Below, in pieces: positions 1 through 6,146 of a DNA stretch of 6,146 nucleotides. Source of the stretch: Bacteroidales bacterium (GTDB taxonomy: Bacteria; Bacteroidota; Bacteroidia; Bacteroidales; DTU049); assembly GCA_018432645.1 (NCBI GenBank), contig JAHDSP010000162.1, forward strand, positions 1-6,146, written 5' to 3'. Position numbers and translations under genes: made by a program. Position 1 is the first letter of the stretch; each line of letters opens with the position of its first letter. The notes under the pieces were generated by a model. The model was given only the letters and a program-made list of their open reading frames with translations, was not told the origin of the DNA and made no database searches.

Positions 1-227
1 AAATAATTTATATCAATATCGAGTTGATTATTTATAAAATTTTTTGCTAAATCAGTTCCTATCAAATAACTAACAGTATCTTTGAATGTGTTAAACTTAA
101 GAGGTGCAGTCGTCACTGATTTACTATTTTTTTTCTCATTTTTTGAGCGTGAGCTGTCAATTTGCGCATTACAAGTATAAATTGCAAATAAAGACAAAAT
201 TGTAATTACAAAAACTTTCTTTTCCAT
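1..227 (-). CDS. Exported FKBP-type peptidyl-prolyl cis-trans isomerase, N-terminal fragment
   Basis: Reading leftward from ATG at 227-225, the frame stays open to the window edge and gives 75 codons; the rest, including the catalytic FKBP domain, is outside. Residues 1-21 form a Sec signal peptide: MEKK, a hydrophobic stretch, and a likely signal peptidase I cut after Cys-Asn-Ala. Cys19 is not in a good lipobox, so lipidation is doubtful. Residues 22-45 are a Ser/Lys/Asn-rich spacer. From about residue 47 the pattern DTVSYLIGTDLAKNF, followed by an Asp/Ile-rich stretch, matches the start of the FKBP-N dimerisation domain found before the FKBP domain in Mip/FkpA-type isomerases, where the hallmark is 'vSYaiG..ig.n'. 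Such proteins are periplasmic folding catalysts that isomerise X-Pro bonds. The family call rests on this short motif only. GldI, the gliding-associated FKBP lipoprotein, is possible but not indicated. The gene is divergent from the 605 gene. Confidence 0.72.
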   Translation of the reverse strand, partial: MEKKVFVITILSLFAIYTCNAQIDSSRSKNEKKNSKSVTTAPLKFNTFKDTVSYLIGTDLAKNFINNQLDIDINY

Positions 228-238
228 TTTTTTTGTTA

Positions 239-246
239 CAAATTTA
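239..246 (-). promoter_or_regulatory. Possible -7 promoter element for the FKBP gene
   Basis: On the minus strand this reads TAAATTTG, a match to the Bacteroidetes -7 consensus TAnnTTTG. It lies only 11 bases before the ATG, so the leader would be very short. I see no TTG at the expected -33 distance. In such AT-rich DNA the match could be chance. Confidence 0.25.
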
Positions 247-267
247 CATCAAAAAAAGATATTGAAA

Positions 268-275
268 AAAAATAA
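268..275. repeat. Candidate target-site duplication, left copy
   Basis: AAAAATAA lies directly against the outer end of the left terminal inverted repeat. An identical 8-mer lies directly against the right end (505-512). The match stops at eight bases. Low complexity weakens its statistical weight, but the flush position on both sides is what a target duplication predicts. Confidence 0.55.
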
Positions 276-299
276 GGTTCTATAACGTTTATTGTGGGT
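276..299 (+). repeat. Left terminal inverted repeat of the MITE-like element
   Basis: It pairs with 481-504. The outer 15 bases are identical in reverse complement; the next nine match at six positions, ending in a shared GGGT. Confidence 0.75.
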
Positions 300-306
300 T
301 AATTAT

Positions 307-422
307 TTTACCACAAAGGGCACCATGATATTACACAAAGTTCACAAAGAGCCATTTTTAAGCTTTTTAATTCTATAAATCTCTGTGTTCTTTGTGCCTT
401 CTTTGAGAACTCTGTGGTTAAT
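307..422. repeat. Inner foldback of mirrored CACAAAG / CTTTGTG heptamers
   Basis: The left arm carries CACAAAG at 312-318, 334-340 and 343-349. The right arm carries related inverted heptamers: CTCTGTG at 381-387, CTTTGTG at 390-396, CTTTGAG at 401-407 and CTCTGTG at 410-416, with start-to-start spacings of 9, 11 and 9. Mirrored on the left, the 9-base spacing between 334 and 343 is kept, while the unit expected near 323 is degenerate. The arms begin and end with ACCACA and TGTGGT. About 29 AT-rich bases (352-380) form the loop. Similar accacaaag-type intergenic repeats occur in many bacterial genomes as far as I recall; function is not established here. Confidence 0.65.
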
Positions 423-480
423 ATTTAACTGTCCAATAATAAAAAATTCATTTTTATAAAATTACTCTTGTTTAATCTTT

Positions 481-504
481 ACCCATACAAAACGTTATAG
501 AACC
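481..504 (-). repeat. Right terminal inverted repeat of the MITE-like element
   Basis: This is the reverse-complement partner of 276-299; the outer 15 bases (490-504) are a perfect match. It is followed immediately by the right direct repeat. Confidence 0.75.
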
Positions 505-512
505 AAAAATAA
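505..512. repeat. Candidate target-site duplication, right copy
   Basis: AAAAATAA is identical to 268-275 and flush with the right end of the inverted repeat. Confidence 0.55.
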
Positions 513-575
513 TATTACATATAAAAAATAAAACTGTTTTTTAAAATAAATTTTTCAATATTCATTTTTTTTATA

Positions 576-583
576 TATTTTTG
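576..583 (+). promoter_or_regulatory. Candidate Bacteroidetes-type -7 element for the 605-3951 operon
   Basis: TATTTTTG fits the Bacteroidetes -7 consensus TAnnTTTG and lies 21 bases before the ATG at 605, leaving a short leader of roughly 15 bases. No TTG is visible in the -33 window (about 550-558), so only half of the promoter is supported. No Shine-Dalgarno sequence precedes ATG 605; the leader is all A and T after the element, as is common in this phylum. Confidence 0.4.
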
Positions 584-604
584 TAATAAAATTTATATAA
601 AATA

Positions 605-1159
605 ATGCAAATATGTAATAAAACTATAATTTTAACATTTATAATATTTTTATTCATAGTTCAAATAAGTTTTGCTCAGAATAATGATTCACTAGATATT
701 AAGTGGAATTATAATAAATTGATGGAACCATATTCATTTGATAATGGATTAATAATCACTCCTCCTCCATACTTTGTCCCTTTTAAGCAATTAGATAAGG
801 AAGGGTTTATGAATCCTCAAATGTTATCAAGTATAGAATTACAAAGGAAAAATAACGTACCATTCACTATATTAGCTAATCAAATAAAAGAAAATTTGGA
901 AAAACAAAAAATATTTTTGATAAATGAAGAAAAAAATTTAACAAATAACAATAAATCTTGTCTAATTTATGAATTTATTTATAATGCAATGTCATCAAAT
1001 GGAGAAAGTATAGATTTTCATCAAATAATTTTAATAACTGGTGATTATAAACAAAGCATTATAGCGATAGCTGTATTTCCAGAGATGCATTATAAACTTT
1101 TGCATCTTGTTATGAAAGAATCATTATTATCAATAGATTGGGAGGATTCTAAATTATGA
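605..1159 (+). CDS. Small secreted protein of unknown function, coupled to T9SS cargo
   Basis: The 184-residue product starts with a clear Sec signal peptide (residues 1-24; a long Ile/Phe-rich core, then Ser-Phe-Ala before Gln25). There is no lipobox cysteine at the cut and no T9SS C-terminal sorting domain, so the mature protein of about 160 residues should be periplasmic or associated with the outer membrane. I do not recognise a family by sequence. The mature part has a Pro-rich stretch (TPPPYFVPF, about residues 52-60), an amphipathic segment ending in a Lys/Glu-rich helix (about 90-105), and alternating hydrophobic strands near 117-157, closed by a helix and SLLSIDWE. This order is loosely like PsbP/Mog1-type single-domain folds, but that is inference from pattern only. 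Its TGA stop overlaps the ATG of the following cargo gene by four bases, so the two are almost certainly co-transcribed and translationally coupled. A dedicated accessory role for the cargo (chaperone, export or anchoring factor) is plausible but unproven. Confidence 0.85.
   Translation: MQICNKTIILTFIIFLFIVQISFAQNNDSLDIKWNYNKLMEPYSFDNGLIITPPPYFVPFKQLDKEGFMNPQMLSSIELQRKNNVPFTILANQIKENLEKQKIFLINEEKNLTNNNKSCLIYEFIYNAMSSNGESIDFHQIILITGDYKQSIIAIAVFPEMHYKLLHLVMKESLLSIDWEDSKL
1140..1145 (+). promoter_or_regulatory. Shine-Dalgarno-like GGGAGG before the cargo gene
   Basis: GGGAGG lies ten bases before the cargo ATG at 1156, inside the last codons of the upstream gene (Trp-Glu-Asp). It is a strong purine match in a phylum where such motifs are seldom used. 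It may help re-initiation at the ATGA overlap, or may only reflect coding. Confidence 0.35.
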
Positions 1160-3951
1160 AAAAAATTATATTATTTTTTTTAATTATAATTACAATATTT
1201 GCAAATTTTTTAAAGTCTCAAACTTATGTAGTAAATCATAATGTAAATTGGGAGTCTCATAATCAAAATATGTGGGGCCCAAATGGTAGTCCTATAACTT
1301 TAGATCAAGATATAAATTTTTTTGATGTAGAATTTGGACCATATAATACAACTATTGGGAGTATTTCTGATTTAGGATTTTTAGGTGAATGGGGAGCAGA
1401 GCTAGATTTAGATAGTTGGTTTAGATTAGGCAGTCATCTAGGAATACACGGTTTCACTACTGGGTATGTGGATGTAGATTATCCTGTTAGAATTAAAATG
1501 ACTGTGCCACAAAATAACTCTTTTTGCCCAGGTGATACAGTATCCATACTTTCGCAATATGAAATTAGAAGTGGATGGAATTTAGATACACATTTCCCTA
1601 ATGCAGGTGTTATAGGATTATATTTAGACTTTGGGTTTAATTTAAATTTAGATGCAACAATATGCGCTTACTCGTGTTTCGATGTTAGTATTATAGACGT
1701 TAATATACCTTATGATACTATACCAATATTAGAATTGAATAGCATAACTGGAGTTTTTAGTTATCCATGCTTAGATCCTACTTCTTTCCCACCAATTACA
1801 ATTTGTCATAACCAGGTCTTACCTATTATTTTTAATATTCCAAGTATTGGCCTTACTGGTAGTATAACATTACCATATGTAGAAACACATGATTGGAAAG
1901 AAGTCGTGAATGCTTGCGAGCAAAATTTATATGCTAAAGGAGATTGTACCTGGATAAGGTTAGATATCAATGTTATTGATTTGTTATCCACAATTGCTGG
2001 CTTCATTCCTCCTCCTACTGGACCAGCAATTCAACAATTCCTTTCATTATTAAATGGAAGTATAGATATTTCTATTGTTCATATACAATATAATTTATTT
2101 AATGCATTTTTCACTATTAAAAGTACTATGATACAAGAGTTTGCTTTTGAACCCCAAGTATGGAATAATCTATCTTTACCTACGCCTGTAGAATATTTTA
2201 TCACAGATCCGACATTAAATGACTCTATAGTTAATGAAAATATAAGTAATGAAATAAGTTTTTTGGCTTGTCAAGATTTACATTTTAAGTGGCCATGTCA
2301 TGATTTCCCTAGCATGGATATTGGTGTAATGCATAGTTTAACTAATGATTTTACTAATCATACCTTTGATAGTATAAGTTTTGATTTTACAATTAGTGCA
2401 TTGGAATTTTGGATAAATATTGATTTAAGAAGATCTCAAATTTTTGATTTAATACCAGATTTATGTATAGATATACCTGCTGAGGATAATGATTCTACTG
2501 CTGTAGATAGTACCATTTGCATAATACCAACTATATATAATAATTTAACATTACAACCAACCAGACTAAGTATTCATATAGGACCATTATTTTCTGAAAC
2601 CTTCCCATTAGGACATATTCCAATTACTTGGTTTAATGAAACATGGGAATTAGATGGATTTAATGATACTGTTTTCCCTCCTCTTACTATGAATACTAAT
2701 TGTCCAAATTTAACAGAAGAGGATTTAATAATAGATCATATTGCTTGTTATGGTGATAGTACTGGTAGTATAACTATGGTAGTGAGTGGAGGACGTCCTC
2801 CATATACTTATTCATGGTCTACAGGCGATACTATAACTACTAATGATACTACTAATACTATTAGTAATTTACCCGCAGGATTGTATTACATAACTGTTTT
2901 TGACCAAAATAATTGTTTTATTACTGATTCAGTAGAACTTATAAATCTATATCCTCCTTTAATAGTTAATCCTTTTGTTACAAATGTTACTTGCGAAGGG
3001 GGTAGTGATGGGAGTATTGTCCTTACAACTAATGGTGGACATCAACCTTACAATTATTTATGGTCAAATAATGCTTCTGGTCCCATTAATGATAATTTAG
3101 AGGCGGGTAATTATAGTGTAACTGTAACTGATACTGAAGGATGTGATACCTCATTAGCTTTCTCATTAATAGAACTTTATCCATTGCCACCAGTTAATAT
3201 TGTTATATCTCCAGATAAAGGGTGCCAACCATTATTAATTTCAGCTAAAGAGAATAGTTCTAATCAAGGTCAAACTTATTTATGGAATTTCGGAGACGGT
3301 ACTTTTAGTACAGATAAATATAATCAACATTTATATAGTGATGATGGTACTTATCATATTACATGCGAGGTTACTTCAGTACATGGGTGCGTTAATTCTC
3401 AAAGTGCAGATGTAATTGTTTATCCTAAACCAAATGCAAACTTTTCATATATGCCAGAAGTGATTGATATTGCTAATAATTTTGTATATTTTGTAAATAA
3501 TTCTGATAATACATACAATTCCACGTGGGATTTCGGTGATGAAAACATGAGCAATGAGACTAATCCTTATCATAGCTATACTGATACTGGTATATATGTC
3601 ATCACTTTGTATATAACAACGGAGCATGGGTGTATGGATACTACCTACAAATCTATTGTAGTTGGTGATATTACTAGTTTTTATGTTCCTAATGCCTTCT
3701 CGCCTGATGGAGATGGAATAAATGATATTTTTATGCCTAAAGCACAAAATTTATCTTCAGAGTATTACGAATTTAAAATTTTTGATAGATGGGGTAAAAT
3801 GTTGTTTAATACTACACAGATAGGCAAAGGATGGGATGGCACATTTAATGGTGAAAAATGTAAACCTGGTGTTTATACATATTATATAAAATATTTGAAT
3901 GAAGAGAATCTAAAATCAGAGAAATGGGGTGTGGTAATATTAGTTAGGTAG
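1156..3951 (+). CDS. Large T9SS-secreted surface protein: unknown N-terminal region, SprB repeats, PKD domains, type B sorting domain
   Basis: The 931-residue product begins with a Sec signal peptide (about residues 1-22, cut near KSQ/TYV). Residues 23-520 are a large, strand-rich region that I do not recognise; it has about twelve cysteines (including C124, C170, C174, C205, C217, C254, C264, C372, C381) that could form disulfides. Residues 525-597 and 604-672 are two SprB-type repeats, each with a 'C.G...GSI....GG..PY.Y.WS' core and an 'L.AG.Y.VTV.D..GC' end. Residues 680-756 and 758-836 are PKD domains (W710-NFGDG and W791-DFGDE). Residues 841-931 are the gliding-associated type B sorting domain (CHU_C/TIGR04131 type): VPNAFSPDGDGINDIF, IFDRWG at 875-880, WDGTFNG at 893-899, then PGVYTYYI. 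Known members of this class are carried across the outer membrane by the T9SS and held at or released from the surface; SprB itself is a gliding adhesin. Here a stalk of repeats and PKD modules would present the N-terminal region. The ATG is supported by the 4-bp overlap with the upstream gene and by the signal peptide right after it. Confidence 0.93.
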   Translation: MKKIILFFLIIITIFANFLKSQTYVVNHNVNWESHNQNMWGPNGSPITLDQDINFFDVEFGPYNTTIGSISDLGFLGEWGAELDLDSWFRLGSHLGIHGFTTGYVDVDYPVRIKMTVPQNNSFCPGDTVSILSQYEIRSGWNLDTHFPNAGVIGLYLDFGFNLNLDATICAYSCFDVSIIDVNIPYDTIPILELNSITGVFSYPCLDPTSFPPITICHNQVLPIIFNIPSIGLTGSITLPYVETHDWKEVVNACEQNLYAKGDCTWIRLDINVIDLLSTIAGFIPPPTGPAIQQFLSLLNGSIDISIVHIQYNLFNAFFTIKSTMIQEFAFEPQVWNNLSLPTPVEYFITDPTLNDSIVNENISNEISFLACQDLHFKWPCHDFPSMDIGVMHSLTNDFTNHTFDSISFDFTISALEFWINIDLRRSQIFDLIPDLCIDIPAEDNDSTAVDSTICIIPTIYNNLTLQPTRLSIHIGPLFSETFPLGHIPITWFNETWELDGFNDTVFPPLTMNTNCPNLTEEDLIIDHIACYGDSTGSITMVVSGGRPPYTYSWSTGDTITTNDTTNTISNLPAGLYYITVFDQNNCFITDSVELINLYPPLIVNPFVTNVTCEGGSDGSIVLTTNGGHQPYNYLWSNNASGPINDNLEAGNYSVTVTDTEGCDTSLAFSLIELYPLPPVNIVISPDKGCQPLLISAKENSSNQGQTYLWNFGDGTFSTDKYNQHLYSDDGTYHITCEVTSVHGCVNSQSADVIVYPKPNANFSYMPEVIDIANNFVYFVNNSDNTYNSTWDFGDENMSNETNPYHSYTDTGIYVITLYITTEHGCMDTTYKSIVVGDITSFYVPNAFSPDGDGINDIFMPKAQNLSSEYYEFKIFDRWGKMLFNTTQIGKGWDGTFNGEKCKPGVYTYYIKYLNEENLKSEKWGVVILVR

Positions 3952-4094
3952 TCTTATCTTTTTTCAATCTGAAAAAGTTACATATCTTAAATGTTTTCTG
4001 TCACTTGGCTCTATTAATATTAAACAATAAAAATAAATGCTGCTTTAAACAGATGCCTTATATCATTCGTCCTTAAAATTACTATAAATCAATA
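3952..4094. other. Convergent intergenic gap
   Basis: These 143 bases separate the 3' ends of the cargo gene and the porW-like gene. The only hairpin near the cargo stop is a weak A/T one (3959-3977, loop ATC) without a following T-run. I see no strong terminator for either strand, no small gene and no RNA gene. Confidence 0.6.
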
Positions 4095-6146
4095 TTAGTT
4101 GATATAATGTTCAATAAAGAAATTATAATAATTGTTTTCGTCATTTTGTTTGAAAAAGACTGGATAATTTATAGAACTGATAATGAAAATTTTGCAATCG
4201 CCTTTTGTTAGAGTATTTTTAAAATTTTGATTTTCTTTAATATTGTTATAATATTTTAATGCTTCAGATTTCGATTTAAAATAGCCAATAGACGCTATCA
4301 TGCGAGTATCATTTAAAAAAGTTACATTCACAGTAAATTTATCAGATGAATATGAATTATCGTTAAAATCTGTTATAGCTATTTTCATCTCATTAGCAGT
4401 TATTTTTAAAGGATCAAAAGAGATAATAACAAGGTTAATATCATCATCTTTAGGCAAATTATATATTGTTTTATTATTAGTATTATTAATAGAATCTGTA
4501 GTATCATTAGCTTTATCAGTATTATCATTTGTTCTTTTTTCATTTAATAAAGATAATAAATACTTAGATTGAGAAGCCACTTCAGTATTAGGATAAGAAT
4601 TTATAATATTAGGTAATATAGAGAGTAAAGTGTCGCGTTTAGTTATATTAGCTAAGGCCAAAGCTTTAACATAGGATAATTTAGCAAGCATTTCCAAATC
4701 ATGAAACTTTGCAATACCACTATCAGCTAATGCTAAAGCTGTAGTATATTCATTATTTTGCAAAGCATTTAATGTCTTCATAATATGTTCACTAGCTATG
4801 TCTTCCTCAGAAGATACGTGTTTATAATATTCAGGATCTAAAACTAAATGAGAATAAAAAGAATTAGGATATAACTTTAAAAGGCTATCTTTGCATGCTT
4901 GAGCATCAGTATTTCTACCTATCTCAGATGCAGAAATATAACATAAATAGTATGCTTCATCAGCTTTTTCATTTTTAGGGAACCTATTATTAAGTTCTTG
5001 AAAATAATAAATGGCTTTATCATATTCTTTTAAATTATTAAAATATATTTTACCAGCAGTATATAGAGCTGTTTCTATTCGTTTATTAGAATTAGCGAAA
5101 TCTTCGGGAGTCTTAGGAATATTTTTTAAATAAAACTCAGGTTTAACAGGATCTGAAGCATTTTTAGAAGAATCATAAGCCATAAAGGTAGAATCTACAA
5201 AATCATAATCATCCATTATAGGAGTTTTATTTTTCAAACGCCACAAATCTTCTAGGGGTCTATCACCCCATCTTTGCCTAAATTCATTTTTACCTAAAGT
5301 TAAAGTGTTTGTATTATAAAAATACCACTCATTACTAGTAGAAGCAGTATTATAAAAGACTGGGGCATTAGCTAACTGCTGTTGTAATTTTTGTTGTTCT
5401 TCCTGTTTTTTTCTTTGTTCTTCTAATTTATAATTTTGTATTAATTTATCAATATGAGCTAGCAATTCTTGTTCAGATAATTTAGATAATTTTTGCACAG
5501 AATCTTCTAAAGCAATAGTATTGAGAGCAGTAATAAGCTCATTAAGTACAGCCGCTCTATTTGTATGCTTTTGATAATCTGAAAAATTTTTAGGCATAAC
5601 TTGGACAGCTGAGTCATAATAGGCTTGAGCTTCTTTATATAATCGTTTATTAAAATAAATATCACCTAAGGTTGTATATGTAAGAGCTTTTTGATATTGA
5701 TTAGTAGAACTATTTTGAGCAGATAATTTAAAATATTCTAAAGCTTGATTTTCATTTTTCTGATTTAATTCTATCATAGCAAGAGCATAATAAAGAGCAT
5801 CTAAATATTCTTTATTTTTAGAATCTTTAATTAATTTTAATATAGATTTTTTAATATTTTCGGATTTACTATTTGTATTTTCTAAACATTGAGCAGCTAA
5901 TATATTGCCATAAAGAGTCATTTCATAAGGTGGATTTTTTTTAAAAAGAGTATTTAGAGTGGCTAAAGCTTCTTGATTCTTATTCAATTTATTTAATAAT
6001 TGAGCTTTAATAAACAATAAACGACATTCAATATCTTTTTTTTGTTTATTTGCAAGAGCCTTGTCAATAGAGGATATAGCTTGTGGATAGTCATTAACTT
6101 TAATATAATAATCGGCTTCAACTAGATATAATAATTTATTAATATT
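4095..6146 (-). CDS. porW: T9SS component PorW/SprE-like TPR lipoprotein, N-terminus off window
   Basis: The minus-strand frame is open from the right edge (6146) to a TAA at 4097-4095, giving 683 codons; no start lies inside, and TTG at 6017 should not be taken as one because clear TPR sequence continues upstream of it (YLVEADYYIKVNDYPQAI, then KDIECRLLFIKAQLL). Numbering from the edge: TPR-like helices at about 1-190, including the family pattern KNPPYEM near 70; a Glu/Gln/Lys coiled-coil stretch (about 215-260); the hallmark block NEWYFYN then GKNEFRQRWGDRPLEDLWR (about 273-303); further TPRs (about 350-530); an Asn/Thr/Asp-rich linker (about 535-560); and a C-terminal domain rich in strands ending FIISSINYPVFF...YYNFFIEHY. 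The WYFYN/GKNEF.RRWG.R.LEDNWR block and the 'F.IS..N' ending are what I know from PorW/SprE, a periplasm-facing outer-membrane lipoprotein required for T9SS secretion and gliding and reported to link the PorK/PorN ring with other parts of the translocon. F. johnsoniae SprE is about 870 residues, so roughly 200 residues, with the lipoprotein signal, are probably missing here. It converges on the cargo gene. Confidence 0.88.
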   Translation of the reverse strand, partial: NINKLLYLVEADYYIKVNDYPQAISSIDKALANKQKKDIECRLLFIKAQLLNKLNKNQEALATLNTLFKKNPPYEMTLYGNILAAQCLENTNSKSENIKKSILKLIKDSKNKEYLDALYYALAMIELNQKNENQALEYFKLSAQNSSTNQYQKALTYTTLGDIYFNKRLYKEAQAYYDSAVQVMPKNFSDYQKHTNRAAVLNELITALNTIALEDSVQKLSKLSEQELLAHIDKLIQNYKLEEQRKKQEEQQKLQQQLANAPVFYNTASTSNEWYFYNTNTLTLGKNEFRQRWGDRPLEDLWRLKNKTPIMDDYDFVDSTFMAYDSSKNASDPVKPEFYLKNIPKTPEDFANSNKRIETALYTAGKIYFNNLKEYDKAIYYFQELNNRFPKNEKADEAYYLCYISASEIGRNTDAQACKDSLLKLYPNSFYSHLVLDPEYYKHVSSEEDIASEHIMKTLNALQNNEYTTALALADSGIAKFHDLEMLAKLSYVKALALANITKRDTLLSILPNIINSYPNTEVASQSKYLLSLLNEKRTNDNTDKANDTTDSINNTNNKTIYNLPKDDDINLVIISFDPLKITANEMKIAITDFNDNSYSSDKFTVNVTFLNDTRMIASIGYFKSKSEALKYYNNIKENQNFKNTLTKGDCKIFIISSINYPVFFKQNDENNYYNFFIEHYIN

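Larger units (their letters stand above)
276..504. mobile_element. MITE-like non-autonomous element, 229 bp
   Basis: The element has no coding capacity. It begins with GGTTCTATAACGTTT (276-290) and ends with the exact reverse complement (490-504). Extending inward, the terminal inverted repeats match at 21 of 24 positions (276-299 against 481-504). An 8-bp direct repeat AAAAATAA flanks it exactly on both sides, as a target-site duplication would. Inside is a second, imperfect foldback of CACAAAG-type heptamers (about 307-422). These features fit a miniature inverted-repeat transposable element moved in trans by a DDE transposase. An 8-bp duplication is known for several families (for example ISL3, IS1595, IS6, IS66, IS256). 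The GG-starting end would suit some of these, but I cannot assign the parent. It sits between two divergent genes, about 100 bp upstream of the plus-strand gene start, so it may affect their expression. The alternative is a structured intergenic repeat that is not mobile. Confidence 0.65.
228..604. other. Divergent intergenic region, mostly a MITE-like insertion
   Basis: This 377-bp stretch separates the divergent FKBP gene and the small secreted-protein gene. I find no convincing coding frame, tRNA or riboswitch in it. It holds the leader of the FKBP gene (228-267), an inserted palindromic element with flanking duplications (268-512), and a very AT-rich upstream segment for the plus-strand genes (513-604). 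Confidence 0.8.

Noticed and set aside
1..227. Calling the isomerase GldI, the gliding-associated lipoprotein
   Set aside because: The visible part has no proper lipobox and matches the general Mip/FkpA N-terminal domain; the FKBP domain is outside the window.
311..420. CRISPR array or tandem satellite from the repeated CACAAAG heptamers
   Set aside because: Units are only seven bases, arranged as mirrored arms and not as direct repeats with unique spacers.
1806..2006. Minus-strand open frame of 66 codons
   Set aside because: It lies wholly inside the large cargo gene on the opposite strand, with no signal, motif or start context of its own.
3445..3747. Minus-strand open frame of 100 codons
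   Set aside because: It is antisense to the second PKD domain and the sorting domain, whose motifs show that the plus strand is coding; its Ile/Arg-rich product looks like an antisense shadow.
3958..3977. Hairpin after the cargo stop as an intrinsic terminator
   Set aside because: The stem is only A/T-rich with one central C-G pair and a 3-base loop, and no T-run follows.
4037..4057. Imperfect palindrome around CTGCTTTAAACAG as a terminator or operator
   Set aside because: Only three outer bases pair around a TTTAAA core without bulges; too weak to call.
4300..4572. Plus-strand open frame of 90 codons with hydrophobic stretches
   Set aside because: It is antisense to the porW-like gene; its Leu/Val/Ser-rich runs are the reverse reading of the Asn/Thr/Asp linker codons.
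6015..6017. TTG as the start of the porW-like gene
   Set aside because: The same frame continues without a stop to the window edge and encodes further TPR sequence of the right family, so the true start is outside.

Overview
The window looks like chromosomal DNA from a very AT-rich member of the Bacteroidota (Bacteroidetes). Four things support this: a C-terminal type B sorting domain of the type IX secretion system (T9SS), SprB-like repeats and PKD domains in a large secreted protein, a PorW/SprE-family T9SS component, and short AT-rich leaders with TAnnTTTG-like -7 elements. Genus cannot be told from the sequence.

Layout, left to right. Positions 1-227 (minus strand) hold the first 75 codons of an exported FKBP-type peptidyl-prolyl isomerase, cut by the left edge. 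Positions 228-604 are a divergent intergenic region. Most of it is a 229-bp MITE-like element (276-504) with near-perfect 24-bp terminal inverted repeats, an exact flush 8-bp direct repeat at each end, and an inner foldback built of mirrored CACAAAG/CTTTGTG heptamers. Positions 605-1159 and 1156-3951 (plus strand) form a two-gene unit with a 4-bp ATGA overlap: a small secreted protein of unknown function, then a 931-residue T9SS cargo. The cargo has a large unrecognised N-terminal region of about 500 residues, two SprB-like repeats, two PKD domains and a type B sorting domain. Positions 3952-4094 are a short convergent gap with no convincing terminator. Positions 4095-6146 (minus strand) encode the C-terminal 683 codons of a PorW/SprE-like lipoprotein; its N-terminus lies beyond the right edge.

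How the genes may work together: the cargo would cross the inner membrane by Sec, then be exported and probably surface-attached through the T9SS, of which PorW/SprE is a part. The small partner has a Sec signal but no visible T9SS sorting domain, so it should remain in the periplasm or at the outer membrane; its tight translational coupling to the cargo suggests a dedicated role. The exported FKBP isomerase would be a periplasmic folding factor, but nothing ties it specifically to this system. The parts least explained by known families are the cargo N-terminal region, its small partner, and the MITE-like element in the shared upstream region.
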